A DNA stretch of 64,000 bases from Paludibacter sp. (GTDB lineage Bacteria; Bacteroidota; Bacteroidia; Bacteroidales; Paludibacteraceae), in contig NZ_WASO01000004.1 of NCBI RefSeq assembly GCF_009712605.1, forward strand, positions 21,565 through 85,564, read 5' to 3'. The number at the start of each line of letters is the position of its first letter. The first letter of the stretch is position 1. Under the pieces are notes generated by a model that ran no database searches, was not told the DNA's origin, and saw nothing but the letters and a program-made list of their open reading frames with translations. Shown in pieces: positions 47,119 to 59,517 of the stretch. The position numbers and the translations under genes were made by a program.

Positions 47119-49458
47119 ATGAAAAAGCACCTTATTCCCTTTTTTATCATGCTATTTGCGCTAGCTTTTTCAGTATCAGCAAAAGCATCTAATGAAAACA
47201 CAACCGGCACATTTACCTCCGGTCAAAACACTTTCCTGCTCAATGGTAAACCCTTTGTGGTAAGAGCAGGAGAGCTGCACTACGCCCGTATTCCAAAAGC
47301 TTATTGGGACGAACGCATCAAAATGTGCAAAGCCATGGGGATGAATACCATCTGCATTTATCTTTTCTGGAATTTTCACGAACAACAACAAGGGGTTTTT
47401 GATTTTACCGGACAAAAAGATGTAGCCGAATTTGTTCGCCTGATTCAGAAAAACGGCATGTATTGCATTTTACGTCCGGGTCCGTATGTATGTGCCGAAT
47501 GGGATATGGGCGGACTGCCCTGGTGGTTACTGAAAAAACAGGATCTGAAGGTGCGTCGCATGTCGGATAACTTCTTTATGGACAGGGTTAAAATCTATCT
47601 AAAAGAAGCTGGCAAGCAACTGGCTCCGTTGCAAATTCAAAACGGAGGGCCAATCATCATGGTGCAGGTGGAAAACGAATATGGCACCTGGGGCGACGAT
47701 CAGAAATACATGGAAACCATGCGCGACAATATTCGTCAGGTCGGATTCGACAAGGTTCAGCTGCTTCGTTGCGATTGGGCATCCAACTTCTTCAAATACA
47801 ATCTTGAAGGAGTTGCACAGGCACTCAACTTCGGTGCCGGATCAAATATAGAAGAGCAGTTCAGTAAGTTCAAGGAGATGAATCCTACAGCACCGCTGAT
47901 GTGCGGCGAATACTGGACCGGTTGGTTCGACCAGTGGGGTCGTCCACACGAAACACGCGAAGTGAGCAGTTTTATCGGCAGCCTGAAAGACATGATGGAC
48001 AGAAAGATCTCTTTCAGTCTCTACATGGCACACGGAGGAACCTCTTTCGGACAGTGGGCTGGTGCCAACGCCCCGGCCTATGCACCGACCACCTCATCGT
48101 ATGATTACAACGCTCCTATTGACGAGGCCGGCAATCCTACCGATAAATTTTATGCAATCCGCGATTTGCTGAAGAATTACCTTCAGGATGGTGAATCTTT
48201 GCCGGAAATTCCGCAAAATCCGGAGAAAACCATTACCATACCCGCCATTTCATTTGCTTTAACTGCCAACGTTTTCGATAATTTACCGGTTGCCAAACAG
48301 AGCGAGACGATTCAGTCTATGGAGAATTTCGATCAAGGATGGGGTTCTATTCTTTACCGAAAAACAATACCGGCTTGCAAACATCCGCAACAATTGGTAC
48401 TAAAAGAGATGCACGATTGGGCGACAATTTACATCAATGGCAAAGCAATTGGTTCGCTTGACCGCCGGAAAGGCGAAAATAGCATCGAACTGCCTGCGCT
48501 CAAAGCTGCATCCCGCCTCGACATTTTGGTGGAAGGCATGGGGCGCGTCAATTATGGAGAAGCCATTATCGACCGAAAAGGGATTACCGAAAAGGCAACC
48601 CTCGACGGAGCAGAACTTACAAATTGGAAAATATACAATCTGCCTGTCGATTACGAGTTTCAGACCAAAGCTAAATTTGCACAAAAACCGGCTAGCGGTC
48701 CTGCCTGGTACAAAGCCTCTTTCAACCTGAAAGAGACCGGATATACCTACCTCGATATGAGTTCCTGGGGAAAAGGGATGGTTTGGGTGAACGGCTACAA
48801 CCTTGGTCGTTTCTGGAAAATAGGCCCCACACAGACGCTTTGTATCCCGGGTTGTTATCTCAAAAAAGGCAAAAACGAAATCATTGTGCTCGACATCGAC
48901 AAACCCTCAAAGACAATCGTTGAAGGCCTGAATCACGCCATCCTCGACCGCATCGTAAAAGAAACAAACAAAGATGGGAAAGAGAAAAAAAGTCTGAACC
49001 TCAACGGAGCAAATCCTGTAGCAGCAGGCGCATTCACGTCAGAAAACGGATGGAAAAGCATCATGTTAGATGCACCGATCACCGGACGTTATTTCTGCCT
49101 CGAAGCTCTGAGTGCACAAAATCCGGATGACAAAAGCGCATCAGCTGCCGAGTTTGAAATAATAGGAGAAGACGGCAAAGCAATCTCTTCGATTGATTGG
49201 AAAGTGCTGTTTGCCGATAGCGAAGAAACAGTAAAAGCGGCCAACGGTGCCGATAAGCTCTTCGATTTACAAGAGTCGATTATCTGGCAAACAAAAATTG
49301 GAGACAAGGCTAATTATCCTCATCAGGTAGTAATCGATATGGGTCGACAGGTAAAAGTAAAAGGGTTTCGCATACTACCCAGAACAGACAAAAGCAATAC
49401 CGGCAAAATCAAAGATTATCGTTTCTTCTTGCAGGAAAAACCATTCAAAATAGAATAA
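47119..49458 (+). CDS. Glycoside hydrolase family 35 beta-galactosidase
   Basis: 779 residues. Signal peptide (ending SVSAKA). The catalytic TIM barrel (about 35-350) has acid/base Glu187 in VQVENEYGTWG and nucleophile Glu264 in MCGEYWTGWFDQWG, and the GH35 signature GGPIIMVQVENEYG. Beta domains follow (FNLKETGYTYLDMSSWGKGMVWVNG), and the C-terminus (about 640-779) looks like an F5/8-type carbohydrate-binding or related domain (VVIDMGRQVKVKGFRILPR). It removes terminal beta-galactose from oligosaccharides in the periplasm or at the surface. The GH43 gene starts 10 bp downstream. Confidence 0.95.
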   Translation: MKKHLIPFFIMLFALAFSVSAKASNENTTGTFTSGQNTFLLNGKPFVVRAGELHYARIPKAYWDERIKMCKAMGMNTICIYLFWNFHEQQQGVFDFTGQKDVAEFVRLIQKNGMYCILRPGPYVCAEWDMGGLPWWLLKKQDLKVRRMSDNFFMDRVKIYLKEAGKQLAPLQIQNGGPIIMVQVENEYGTWGDDQKYMETMRDNIRQVGFDKVQLLRCDWASNFFKYNLEGVAQALNFGAGSNIEEQFSKFKEMNPTAPLMCGEYWTGWFDQWGRPHETREVSSFIGSLKDMMDRKISFSLYMAHGGTSFGQWAGANAPAYAPTTSSYDYNAPIDEAGNPTDKFYAIRDLLKNYLQDGESLPEIPQNPEKTITIPAISFALTANVFDNLPVAKQSETIQSMENFDQGWGSILYRKTIPACKHPQQLVLKEMHDWATIYINGKAIGSLDRRKGENSIELPALKAASRLDILVEGMGRVNYGEAIIDRKGITEKATLDGAELTNWKIYNLPVDYEFQTKAKFAQKPASGPAWYKASFNLKETGYTYLDMSSWGKGMVWVNGYNLGRFWKIGPTQTLCIPGCYLKKGKNEIIVLDIDKPSKTIVEGLNHAILDRIVKETNKDGKEKKSLNLNGANPVAAGAFTSENGWKSIMLDAPITGRYFCLEALSAQNPDDKSASAAEFEIIGEDGKAISSIDWKVLFADSEETVKAANGADKLFDLQESIIWQTKIGDKANYPHQVVIDMGRQVKVKGFRILPRTDKSNTGKIKDYRFFLQEKPFKIE

Positions 49459-49468
49459 TTCACCCAAT

Positions 49469-50473
49469 ATGAAGTTGAGTAAAATCATATTATTGCTCTT
49501 TGTTACAACCGCTTTCGTTTGTACAACGGCAGCTCAGACACCCAAACCAGCAAAAAGAAGCGCTATTGAAAACGGGAAGGATCTGACGGATACAAAAGGG
49601 AATGTTATCAATGCGCATGGAGGTGGATTTCTGAAAGTAGGCAACTATTTCTACTGGATCGGCGAAAACCGTCACGACGATGTTTTGGTATCATGTTACC
49701 GTTCCACCGATCTGTTGAATTGGGAGTTCCGTGGCGATCTGCTGACCCGCCAATCAAATCCGGAGTTGGCCGATGCTAATATCGAGCGCCCGAAAGTGAT
49801 TTACAATGCCAGAACAAAACAATTCGTCATGTGGATGCATTACGAAAAACGTAGCGATTACAGTCTGGCGAGAGCTGCCGTAGCTGTTTCCAACGATATT
49901 GAGAAACCGTTTACCTACAAGCGCAGTTTTCGTCCGTTCGGCAACATGTCGCGCGATTGCACCCTATTTCTTGACGATGACGGATCTGCCTATTTTTTCT
50001 CCTCAGCACGCGAGAACTATGACATGATGATGTACCTCCTGACCGACGACTTCCTTGATGTAAAGGAACAAGTTGCCACGCTTTGGCCGGGAGGTCACCG
50101 CGAAGCACCGGCTGTTATGAAAAGAAACGGATTCTATTTCATGATCACCTCAGGATGCACTGGCTGGGCTCCCAATCAGGCAAAATATGCCGTTGCAAAG
50201 TCTATCCGTGGACCGTGGTCGGAGCTAACCAATATTGGCGATGCCACGACCTATCATTCGCAGTCGACCTATATTTTGCCAATTATCGGCAAGAAAAGCA
50301 CCTCCTATCTCTATGTGGGCGATCGTTGGGATGGAAAACACTATTTCAATTCGAAATATATTTTTCTGCCCCTGACATTCAAAAATGACACAACGATGGA
50401 GATGACATGGAGTGAAAGCTGTTCAATTGATGTAACGAAAGGTAAAATCGGACAAGCAAACCCAAACAAATAA
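49469..50473 (+). CDS. GH43 subfamily 24-like exo-beta-1,3-galactanase
   Basis: 334 residues with a signal peptide (ending TTAAQ). The start NAHGGGFLKVGNYFYWIGE is the mark of the galactanase branch of GH43; the usual catalytic-base Asp of GH43 is absent there. Glu106 (IERPKV), Glu212 (HREAPA) and Gln265 (YHSQST) line up with the Glu/Glu/Gln active-site set known from fungal exo-beta-1,3-galactanase. The enzyme is expected to release galactose, or branched galactosides, from the beta-1,3-galactan backbone of arabinogalactan. Cotranscribed with the GH35 gene 10 bp upstream. This gene is the main clue to the substrate of the locus. Confidence 0.85.
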   Translation: MKLSKIILLLFVTTAFVCTTAAQTPKPAKRSAIENGKDLTDTKGNVINAHGGGFLKVGNYFYWIGENRHDDVLVSCYRSTDLLNWEFRGDLLTRQSNPELADANIERPKVIYNARTKQFVMWMHYEKRSDYSLARAAVAVSNDIEKPFTYKRSFRPFGNMSRDCTLFLDDDGSAYFFSSARENYDMMMYLLTDDFLDVKEQVATLWPGGHREAPAVMKRNGFYFMITSGCTGWAPNQAKYAVAKSIRGPWSELTNIGDATTYHSQSTYILPIIGKKSTSYLYVGDRWDGKHYFNSKYIFLPLTFKNDTTMEMTWSESCSIDVTKGKIGQANPNK

Positions 50474-50516
50474 TAGACATTATATCGATTAAGCGTATAG
50501 AAATTTTAATTACCGA

Positions 50517-50662
50517 CCCCTCCTCCCCCGAGGGGAGGAGAAGCAAGGCAGTGAAATAGTTAGCATTCAATTCATTTTGCAGATTTCCCCCTCTCTTCGG
50601 GTTTGAAATCCTGACATTTATCGTCAGGGAGAGGGGCCAGGGGAGGGGCCAGGGGAGAGGTC
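50517..50662. repeat. GC-rich palindromes and 12-bp tandem repeat between GH43 and LacZ genes
   Basis: The 340-bp gap holds ctcctcccc/ggggaggag (50520-50528 and 50532-50540, 3-nt loop), a pyrimidine stretch from 50586, a hairpin built from cctgac/gtcagg near 50610-50630, and the 12-bp unit aggggccagggg repeated in tandem (50632-50643, 50644-50655). It looks related to the CCTCTCCC palindrome at 4210-4239. Confidence 0.6.
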
Positions 50663-50798
50663 AAATGCGAAAATTGAGAAATGAATTAAACGGTATAATG
50701 TCTAATTTGATCGGCACGTAACTACCCGACGGCACTCTTTTTCTGTCTTAGAATTAGACCCTTCTTTTAAGGCAAAAAACGGAATTTAATTATTCTAA

Positions 50799-53909
<3,111 letters not shown>

Positions 53910-53948
53910 AAAACGAAACACGAACACTTACAAGCAACCCTTTCCGTT

Positions 53949-53956
53949 TATCTTTG
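53949..53956 (+). promoter_or_regulatory. -7 box for the second DUF2264 gene
   Basis: TATCTTTG matches TAnnTTTG; it lies 40 bp after the LacZ stop and 28-49 bp before the candidate starts, so this gene can be expressed apart from lacZ. Confidence 0.5.
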
Positions 53957-54004
53957 CAACAGAAAACGGAAAGGGTTTTCTCAATGCCAATCGTGAAAAA
54001 CAAG

Positions 54005-55231
54005 ATGAAAAAAACACTACTACTTTTATTATTACTGCTCTCTCTGCCATTTTATGCCCGGGAGAAAAAAGGTCCACCAATATCGACCCGACAGGTGTGG
54101 TTGCTGTACATGGACAAAATTGCACGTCCGGTAATGGAACCATTGGCCGATAATCGGTTGAAAGAATCGATGCCGATGGTGTTATCCAAAACGATCGACA
54201 ACCCCGAAAACCGGACAAAAGTGGCCTATCTGGAAGCCTTCGCCCGGACACTCTGCGGCATATCCCCCTGGCTCAATCTGGAGGGCGGTGACAGCGCAGA
54301 AGTGAAGTTGCGGGAACAATATCGTGTTTGGACACTGAAAGCGATTGCCAACGCCGTGAATCCTGCGGCCAAAGATTATATGCAATGGAAAGGCGGACAA
54401 CCGCTGGTAGATGCGGCATTCTTTTCACTGGCACTTGTGCGTTCTCCCTGGCTATGGAATCATTTGGATGAAAAAATGCAAAAACAGGTGGTAAATGTAC
54501 TTCTGCAAACCCGTCAGACCATTCCGGTCTATTCCAACTGGATTCTTTTTTCGGGAATGATCGAAGCCTTTTTCTGTAAATACGGCATGGAATACGATCC
54601 GGTTCGGCTTGAATATGGCATCCGTGAGTTTTCGCAACATTGGTACACCGGCGACGGCATGTTTTCCGACGGCATGGATTTTCATTTTGATTACTACAAC
54701 AGCTATGTCATTCAGCCGTATTTGTCGAATATCATGGACGCAGTTACACTCAAAACCAAATCATTCGACTGGTTTCGCGGGAAACTGGATAAAATCACCA
54801 AACGTTACGCCGTCATTCAGGAACGGATGATTAATACCGACGGAAGCTTTCCGGTTTACGGACGCTCCATCGTTTACCGGACGGGGGCTTTCCATCACTT
54901 AGCGGATATGGCTTTGCGCAAACAGTTACCGGCTCAGTTATCGCCCGCACAGGTTCGCGACGGATTGACAGCCGTCATCCATAGAGTACTGGACGCTCCA
55001 AACACCTTTACCGACAAGGGTTACCTTACCATCGGACTCTGTGGCAACCAGCCCGACTTGGCTGATTTTTACATCAACACCGGAAGCTGTTATCTGGCGA
55101 CAACCATCTTTCTTCCTCTCGGATTACCGGCAACCGACGAATTCTGGACAGCTCCTGCCGAAGCCTGGAGCTCCGTAAAAATATGGAACGGACAAAATGT
55201 TCCGGCCGATCACGCTATGGACTTGAAATAG
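54005..55231 (+). CDS. DUF2264 domain-containing secreted protein, short form
   Basis: 408 residues from the ATG at 54005, which opens a strong signal peptide (MKKTLLLLLLLLSLPFYA); an ATG at 53984 would add seven residues. An in-frame open stretch upstream overlaps LacZ and is not coding. DUF2264 covers most of the protein (RQVWLLYMDKIARPVMEPLADN, VDAAFFSLALVRSPWLW, GDGMFSDGMDFHFDYYNSYVIQPYL, VYGRSIVYRTGAFHHLADMAL). Compared with the 680-residue relative at 15238, the C-terminal beta half is missing. Likely a glycan-active periplasmic protein with an (alpha/alpha)6 fold; activity unknown. Last gene of the polysaccharide region. Confidence 0.82.
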   Translation: MKKTLLLLLLLLSLPFYAREKKGPPISTRQVWLLYMDKIARPVMEPLADNRLKESMPMVLSKTIDNPENRTKVAYLEAFARTLCGISPWLNLEGGDSAEVKLREQYRVWTLKAIANAVNPAAKDYMQWKGGQPLVDAAFFSLALVRSPWLWNHLDEKMQKQVVNVLLQTRQTIPVYSNWILFSGMIEAFFCKYGMEYDPVRLEYGIREFSQHWYTGDGMFSDGMDFHFDYYNSYVIQPYLSNIMDAVTLKTKSFDWFRGKLDKITKRYAVIQERMINTDGSFPVYGRSIVYRTGAFHHLADMALRKQLPAQLSPAQVRDGLTAVIHRVLDAPNTFTDKGYLTIGLCGNQPDLADFYINTGSCYLATTIFLPLGLPATDEFWTAPAEAWSSVKIWNGQNVPADHAMDLK

Positions 55232-55247
55232 TACTGGGTGTGTATTT

Positions 55248-55289
55248 ACAACGAAAAAAGGACAGTCGTTGCTGTCCTTTTTTCGTTGT
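55248..55289. terminator. Strong bidirectional terminator
   Basis: Eighteen-base arms (55248-55265 and 55272-55289; core aaaaaaggacag/ctgtcctttttt) pair perfectly around a 6-nt loop. It separates the convergent DUF2264 (+) and MFS (-) genes and marks the border between the polysaccharide region and the phosphorylase locus. Confidence 0.95.
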
Positions 55290-55372
55290 AAAACACATAT
55301 AAATAACTCAAGCAGAATAAGACCTATCACGGTAAACAAAAGAAATTCACCTTCATCTCAGCCATATCAATG

Positions 55373-56605
55373 CTAATATTCACTTTGGTCAAGTGTCTGA
55401 AGTCTGCGTTTGGTAGGATTAAAAAACAGGTTAACCAATATCCCTGACAATAATAAAGCTGAGAAAACTGTGGCCAGCACAAAACCATATTTTGCATTAT
55501 GCCCAAATGCATCGCTTACGGCACCCATCAATAAAGGCCCCAAAGCTGCACCCGCAGCTGTAAAAAACAAAATTATTCCGGCTACCGATCCATGTTTTGC
55601 TTTGGGAAAACAGCTGATTCCCTTCGAGTTGATGGTTGGATAAATAACCGACATAAACAACCCTGAAAGTGGCAGCAAAACAACCGCAAAGTTGATTCCA
55701 CCCACTACACTACCAAGAAAACATAAAAAGATAAGCAAGCTAAAAATACTCAGCACCAATGCCCAGTTAAAATGAGCCATTAGCCATGCTCCAAGAAAAC
55801 GCCCGCCGGCACGCAAGATAAAAAAGATAGAGAGCGCATAAGTGGCTATAAACATTGCACTTCCCTTATAACCGGCAATCAGGGTTGGCATCCATACATA
55901 GATAGAACATTCTACAGCAACATACAGGAAAGCCGCCAAGGAGAATCCCATGGCATAAGGATCTTTCGTCATCGACAAAGTACCTTTCAAATTGATCGGA
56001 TCTTCGGTAGTTTTCTTTGTTTTAGGATATTCAACCAACAACGCTATAATTATCAGCATAATACACAAAGTTCCAGCCACCACATACAGCCATTTCCAGG
56101 CGACCCCGGTTTTCAGTAAATAGGTAACGATAAAAGGACCGATAATGGCTCCAACGCCAAAAAACCCCTCAACCGCATTCATGGTAGATGTATGCTCGGT
56201 AGTCGACTTTGAAATATCTCCGATCAGAGCCAATGCTGCTGTCTTAAACACACCGATAGCAATACCGGAAATCACTAAAAGGCTAAGGAAAAATCCAAAT
56301 TTATTGCCGACAAGAAACAAATATGAATTGGCAGCAAAAAGAGCCAATCCGATAATGATTGTCGGCTTACGGCCTATTTTATCAGCCAAAAAACCAAGAG
56401 AAATGCCGGCTAGTGCAATAGCTACCATTGGAGCATAGTGCATCAAACCTGCGGCAGTCATACTTAAATGAAACTGCTTCATCACTTCAGGAATAATGAC
56501 CCCTACTGCATCTGTGGTCATTGCAAACATCATAAACATCATAAAAGTCAACCATTTGATAATGGCTAAGTGATGAGAACCCATATGATCGGATTGCGTA
56601 TTCAT
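55373..56605 (-). CDS. MFS sugar permease
   Basis: 410 residues from MNTQSDHMGS; 13 further in-frame codons upstream run back to within a few bases of the phosphorylase stop and are less likely. Twelve hydrophobic segments, with the MFS loop motif GFLADKIGRKPT between segments 2 and 3 and a charged central loop (PKTKKTTEDP). It probably carries a sugar across the inner membrane. Placed directly after the GH13 phosphorylase gene on the same strand, it is the likely inner-membrane importer of the phosphorylase substrate (sucrose or a glucosyl compound). Confidence 0.85.
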   Translation of the reverse strand: MNTQSDHMGSHHLAIIKWLTFMMFMMFAMTTDAVGVIIPEVMKQFHLSMTAAGLMHYAPMVAIALAGISLGFLADKIGRKPTIIIGLALFAANSYLFLVGNKFGFFLSLLVISGIAIGVFKTAALALIGDISKSTTEHTSTMNAVEGFFGVGAIIGPFIVTYLLKTGVAWKWLYVVAGTLCIMLIIIALLVEYPKTKKTTEDPINLKGTLSMTKDPYAMGFSLAAFLYVAVECSIYVWMPTLIAGYKGSAMFIATYALSIFFILRAGGRFLGAWLMAHFNWALVLSIFSLLIFLCFLGSVVGGINFAVVLLPLSGLFMSVIYPTINSKGISCFPKAKHGSVAGIILFFTAAGAALGPLLMGAVSDAFGHNAKYGFVLATVFSALLLSGILVNLFFNPTKRRLQTLDQSEY

Positions 56606-56627
56606 TTGTATTAGATTATTAGGTAGG

Positions 56628-58097
56628 TTAAGCGTAAAAGTCAACTGTTTGTCCGGTTTCGTCCAGATAGTTAATCTGCGTAGAATAAGTATTTAGATTG
56701 ATACTCAAAACACAGCGAGAACGATCCTTCTCCCACGACAATGCAATCATATCATCTTGTGTTTCGCCAACCTGGAATATTCCATTAAACGCCGGATAGT
56801 GATTTCGAAAGCGGATCAATTTCATTAACCGTTGAACAACCGGTTTATTCACGGCTTGGTCTATTTCATCTATAGAGAAATTGTGCCTGTTAATTTCTCT
56901 TCCCTCTCCTGTTTTCAAAACATTTTCCGCATCGTTTTCGCCCGCTAACATCCCAACATAATACACCTGCGGAATACCGGGCGTAAAAAACTGGATAGCA
57001 CGTGCAGCAATATAAGCATCATCGTTACAGCCAAGCACTGAATAAAAGGAACACCGTATCTGATGGACATCAAATCCATCCTCACTTTTGTGTTTGTCGG
57101 AAAAAATCAGGCTCAAATTTGAACCTCTCTCCAAACAAACGTCAACAACTTTACGGGCATCTGCACTACTAACCAAATCATCCAAATCAGGTTTCACCGG
57201 GATACCATCGTGACAATCCAGCATAGTAAACTGCTTGTGTGGTCTTACGCGAAGATACTCACACAACCTTTTCCCTGATTTATTGATCAGGGTTTCGAGC
57301 ACAAAATACGGCAAGATGAAATCGTAAATCCAGTGTCCTTTTTCAGCCAGTTTGTATTGAATGGAATAATGTGAATGAACTTCCGGAAGCAGTTCAATAT
57401 TAAGAGAATGAGCCAAGTTGGTTATCCACTCCATAAACTGGTGAATCTCAGGCTCAACAAAGAAGCAACTGGTTCCCAACTTTTTTATCACATAACCAAC
57501 CGCATCAAGCCTCACAATTTTAATATTTTGCTTACTGAAATTAAGCATAAAATCGGTCAGTAATTGCCTGGTCAGCGCCGAATTGATGTCCAGATCAATT
57601 TGTTCTGATGGAACTTGTTTGCCAAATGTCGTCCAAACCTGCATTTGCTCTCCCGATGCACCGACATGAAACATTGAATAGGGTTGCGTACGGCGTAGAA
57701 ACATTTTGTCTACATCTTCCTGAACAGGCTTTCCATTACTCCATATCTTATCCAGTGTAATAAACAGGTCGGCAAATTGAGAATCACGTCCATTCTTCAA
57801 AAAGTCCTGAAAATAAACCGATTCTTTTGAGATATGATTCACCATTAAATCGAGTAAAACATCAAAATGCTCACCAATCGCCCGGATATCGTCCCATGAA
57901 CCAAATGCCGGTTCTATTTCGAGATAAGTTAAGGGCGCAAAACCACGATCGCCCGACGAGGGAAATGGTGGAAGAATATGTATGCCACCTTCAAAAATAT
58001 CTACAAAATATTTTTGAAGAATCCTGTTTAAGGCTTTCAGGTTTCCTCCCAACGAATCGGGATAGGTAATGAGCTGGACTTTATTTTTTACTGCCAT
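56628..58097 (-). CDS. GH13 subfamily 18 phosphorylase (sucrose phosphorylase-like)
   Basis: 489 residues, the length of sucrose phosphorylases, with no signal peptide. Splits an alpha-glucoside with phosphate to give glucose 1-phosphate. Motifs: ITYPDSLGGNL start, LLDLMVNHIS, nucleophile Asp198 (RLDAVGY), GTSCFFVEPE, acid/base Glu239 (LLPEVHSHY) and transition-state Asp297 (LDCHDGIP). AVGY and GTSCFF are typical for subfamily GH13_18, which also contains sucrose 6-phosphate and glucosylglycerate phosphorylases, so the acceptor is not settled. Amylosucrase is excluded by length. It follows the kinase gene after 20 bp and precedes the MFS permease. Confidence 0.9.
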   Translation of the reverse strand: MAVKNKVQLITYPDSLGGNLKALNRILQKYFVDIFEGGIHILPPFPSSGDRGFAPLTYLEIEPAFGSWDDIRAIGEHFDVLLDLMVNHISKESVYFQDFLKNGRDSQFADLFITLDKIWSNGKPVQEDVDKMFLRRTQPYSMFHVGASGEQMQVWTTFGKQVPSEQIDLDINSALTRQLLTDFMLNFSKQNIKIVRLDAVGYVIKKLGTSCFFVEPEIHQFMEWITNLAHSLNIELLPEVHSHYSIQYKLAEKGHWIYDFILPYFVLETLINKSGKRLCEYLRVRPHKQFTMLDCHDGIPVKPDLDDLVSSADARKVVDVCLERGSNLSLIFSDKHKSEDGFDVHQIRCSFYSVLGCNDDAYIAARAIQFFTPGIPQVYYVGMLAGENDAENVLKTGEGREINRHNFSIDEIDQAVNKPVVQRLMKLIRFRNHYPAFNGIFQVGETQDDMIALSWEKDRSRCVLSINLNTYSTQINYLDETGQTVDFYA

Positions 58098-58117
58098 ACG
58101 TTTCTTGTTTTGCCAAA

Positions 58118-58747
58118 TTATTTTACTGAAATAACGTTGTAATCTTTAGTGATAACAAAATCAGCCAGAAACTTATGCCCGGCAATAATTTTATGCTCTG
58201 TTTCAAGTATATTTTCCACAAACGGGTCATTCACTTCATTCCCGCGATTTCTTAGTTTTCTGTATTTCAGCGTTTCGTTATAATTGGCATCAATAAATAT
58301 CCGGGTATCGATATGCTTCAGCAATGAGGTGTATGTACCTTCTACGATCAGTACTTTTATATCTGCAATACTTACTCTTTCAATTCTCTCAATGTTAGTA
58401 TCATAGTCGATATGAGGCACATTAATTGCATCAGCTCCACTCATTGCCTCCACCAGTGTATCGTCCAGAAGTTGCATGTTCACTTCTTTGTGAGGGCCCA
58501 GCCATTCAGGATGCTTTTTTCTCTGGGCATCGTTAGCAAGAGGCGCCAGAAAGAAATAGTTATCCTGACCCAAAACCAGTGCTTTTATCCCCTGTCGGTT
58601 TAACTCGTTTAATAAAGCTTTACCGGTTTCTGTTTTTCCGCAACCGCTTTCGCCTGCTAATGAGATTGTATATCGTTGTCCTTTTGCTTTTATAGCATCA
58701 ATGATCTGAGAGATAATTACTGATGCTGCCTTTTCGTGTGGATTCAT
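58118..58747 (-). CDS. P-loop kinase of the uridine kinase/phosphoribulokinase family
   Basis: 209 residues (ATG at 58747; another at 58756 adds three). P-loop GESGCGKTETGK near 31-42, then LGQDNYFFLAP, the Asp-containing PHIDYDTN loop and VLIVEGTYTSLL (Walker B-like), and a C-terminal RKLRNRGNE lid. The fold is used for uridine, pantothenate, ribulose 5-phosphate and, in plants, D-glycerate. Because it is embedded between the MarR gene and a GH13_18 phosphorylase, it probably phosphorylates the second product of phosphorolysis (fructose or glycerate). That assignment is inference. Confidence 0.8.
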   Translation of the reverse strand: MNPHEKAASVIISQIIDAIKAKGQRYTISLAGESGCGKTETGKALLNELNRQGIKALVLGQDNYFFLAPLANDAQRKKHPEWLGPHKEVNMQLLDDTLVEAMSGADAINVPHIDYDTNIERIERVSIADIKVLIVEGTYTSLLKHIDTRIFIDANYNETLKYRKLRNRGNEVNDPFVENILETEHKIIAGHKFLADFVITKDYNVISVK

Positions 58748-58765
58748 AAATGTCATTGCTTATTA

Positions 58766-58784
58766 TACTCTTTGCTTAAGAGTA
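58766..58784. promoter_or_regulatory. Inverted repeat upstream of the kinase gene, possible MarR site
   Basis: tactctt (58766-58772) and aagagta (58778-58784) are perfect 7-bp arms with a 5-bp spacer, 19 bp upstream of the start of the kinase-phosphorylase-permease genes and downstream of the marR-like gene. Size and symmetry suit a MarR-type dimer, but no proof is available. Confidence 0.4.
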
Positions 58785-58877
58785 ATCATTGAAACTAATT
58801 GTTTTGTAAAGTGGTAAGTCAAGCCTAAAAATTGATATAATTTCAAACACACAAGTTGATAGTGACAACAACAGATA

Positions 58878-59315
58878 TCATACCAATGCAAGATTATCCA
58901 TAATGTTTTGCAGAACAATATTAAACGTAACCAGTTCTGTTTCATTAATATTCCGCATCGCATGTTGCATTATACTCTCTCTAATCCGACTTATCTTTTC
59001 ACACTCCATAACGCCCTGGTTTGTGATATGAATATATTTTTTACGCTTATCATTTGGATCGGCAACTCTTTGCACCAGATGTTTCATTTCCAACCTATCG
59101 AGCAAACGGGTAATACTGGGTTTGTCTTTGTTTGTCAATTCACATAATGTGTGATGCGTCATCTTGCTTTGTTTGCGCAGACAAGCCAATACAGTATGTT
59201 GTTCCGCTGAAATAGTAACACATTCGCGAGCATAGTATTTATCGAATGGACATTTGATGTGACTGAAAATATTTCTTACCGACTGTTCTAAAATCGTATT
59301 TTCATTGTTCATCAT
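58878..59315 (-). CDS. MarR family transcriptional regulator
   Basis: 145 residues. Winged helix-turn-helix: helix-turn-helix at about 53-75 (MTHHTLCELTNKDKPSITRLLDRLE) and wing VQRVADPNDKRKKYIHITNQG with the conserved Asp-Arg pair replaced in part by NDKRKK. Dimerisation helices flank it. MarR proteins are dimeric repressors released by small ligands or oxidation. It lies between the TonB-dependent receptor gene and the kinase gene on the same strand and may control the phosphorylase genes through the repeat at 58766-58784. Confidence 0.9.
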   Translation of the reverse strand: MMNNENTILEQSVRNIFSHIKCPFDKYYARECVTISAEQHTVLACLRKQSKMTHHTLCELTNKDKPSITRLLDRLEMKHLVQRVADPNDKRKKYIHITNQGVMECEKISRIRESIMQHAMRNINETELVTFNIVLQNIMDNLALV

Positions 59316-59409
59316 ATAAAATCAATGCTATTAGTTTTCCCGAAGAGTCAAGAAGCAGTCGAAGATAGGTAATTGAAATGAATTAATTGTCACATTTTAA
59401 TCTTACACC

Positions 59410-59439
59410 TTTTCTCTCCATGTTTTTTTTAAGAGAAAA
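59410..59439 (-). terminator. Weak hairpin after the TonB-dependent receptor gene
   Basis: ttttctct (59410-59417) and agagaaaa (59432-59439) form an A/T-rich 8-bp stem in the 202-bp gap between the receptor and the MarR gene. It may reduce rather than stop read-through into the operon. Nothing else is seen in the gap. Confidence 0.3.
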
Positions 59440-59517
59440 ACGTTGGTGAACATTGAAAATTACAAGACATTATTTCCCCCTATTACTTATCTCCGACTCA
59501 AATCATCATTTATTTTC

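Noticed and set aside
56628..58097. Amylosucrase or a generic alpha-amylase
   Set aside because: 489 residues and AVGY/GTSCFF motifs fit GH13_18 phosphorylases; amylosucrase is about 630 residues or more with an added N-terminal domain.
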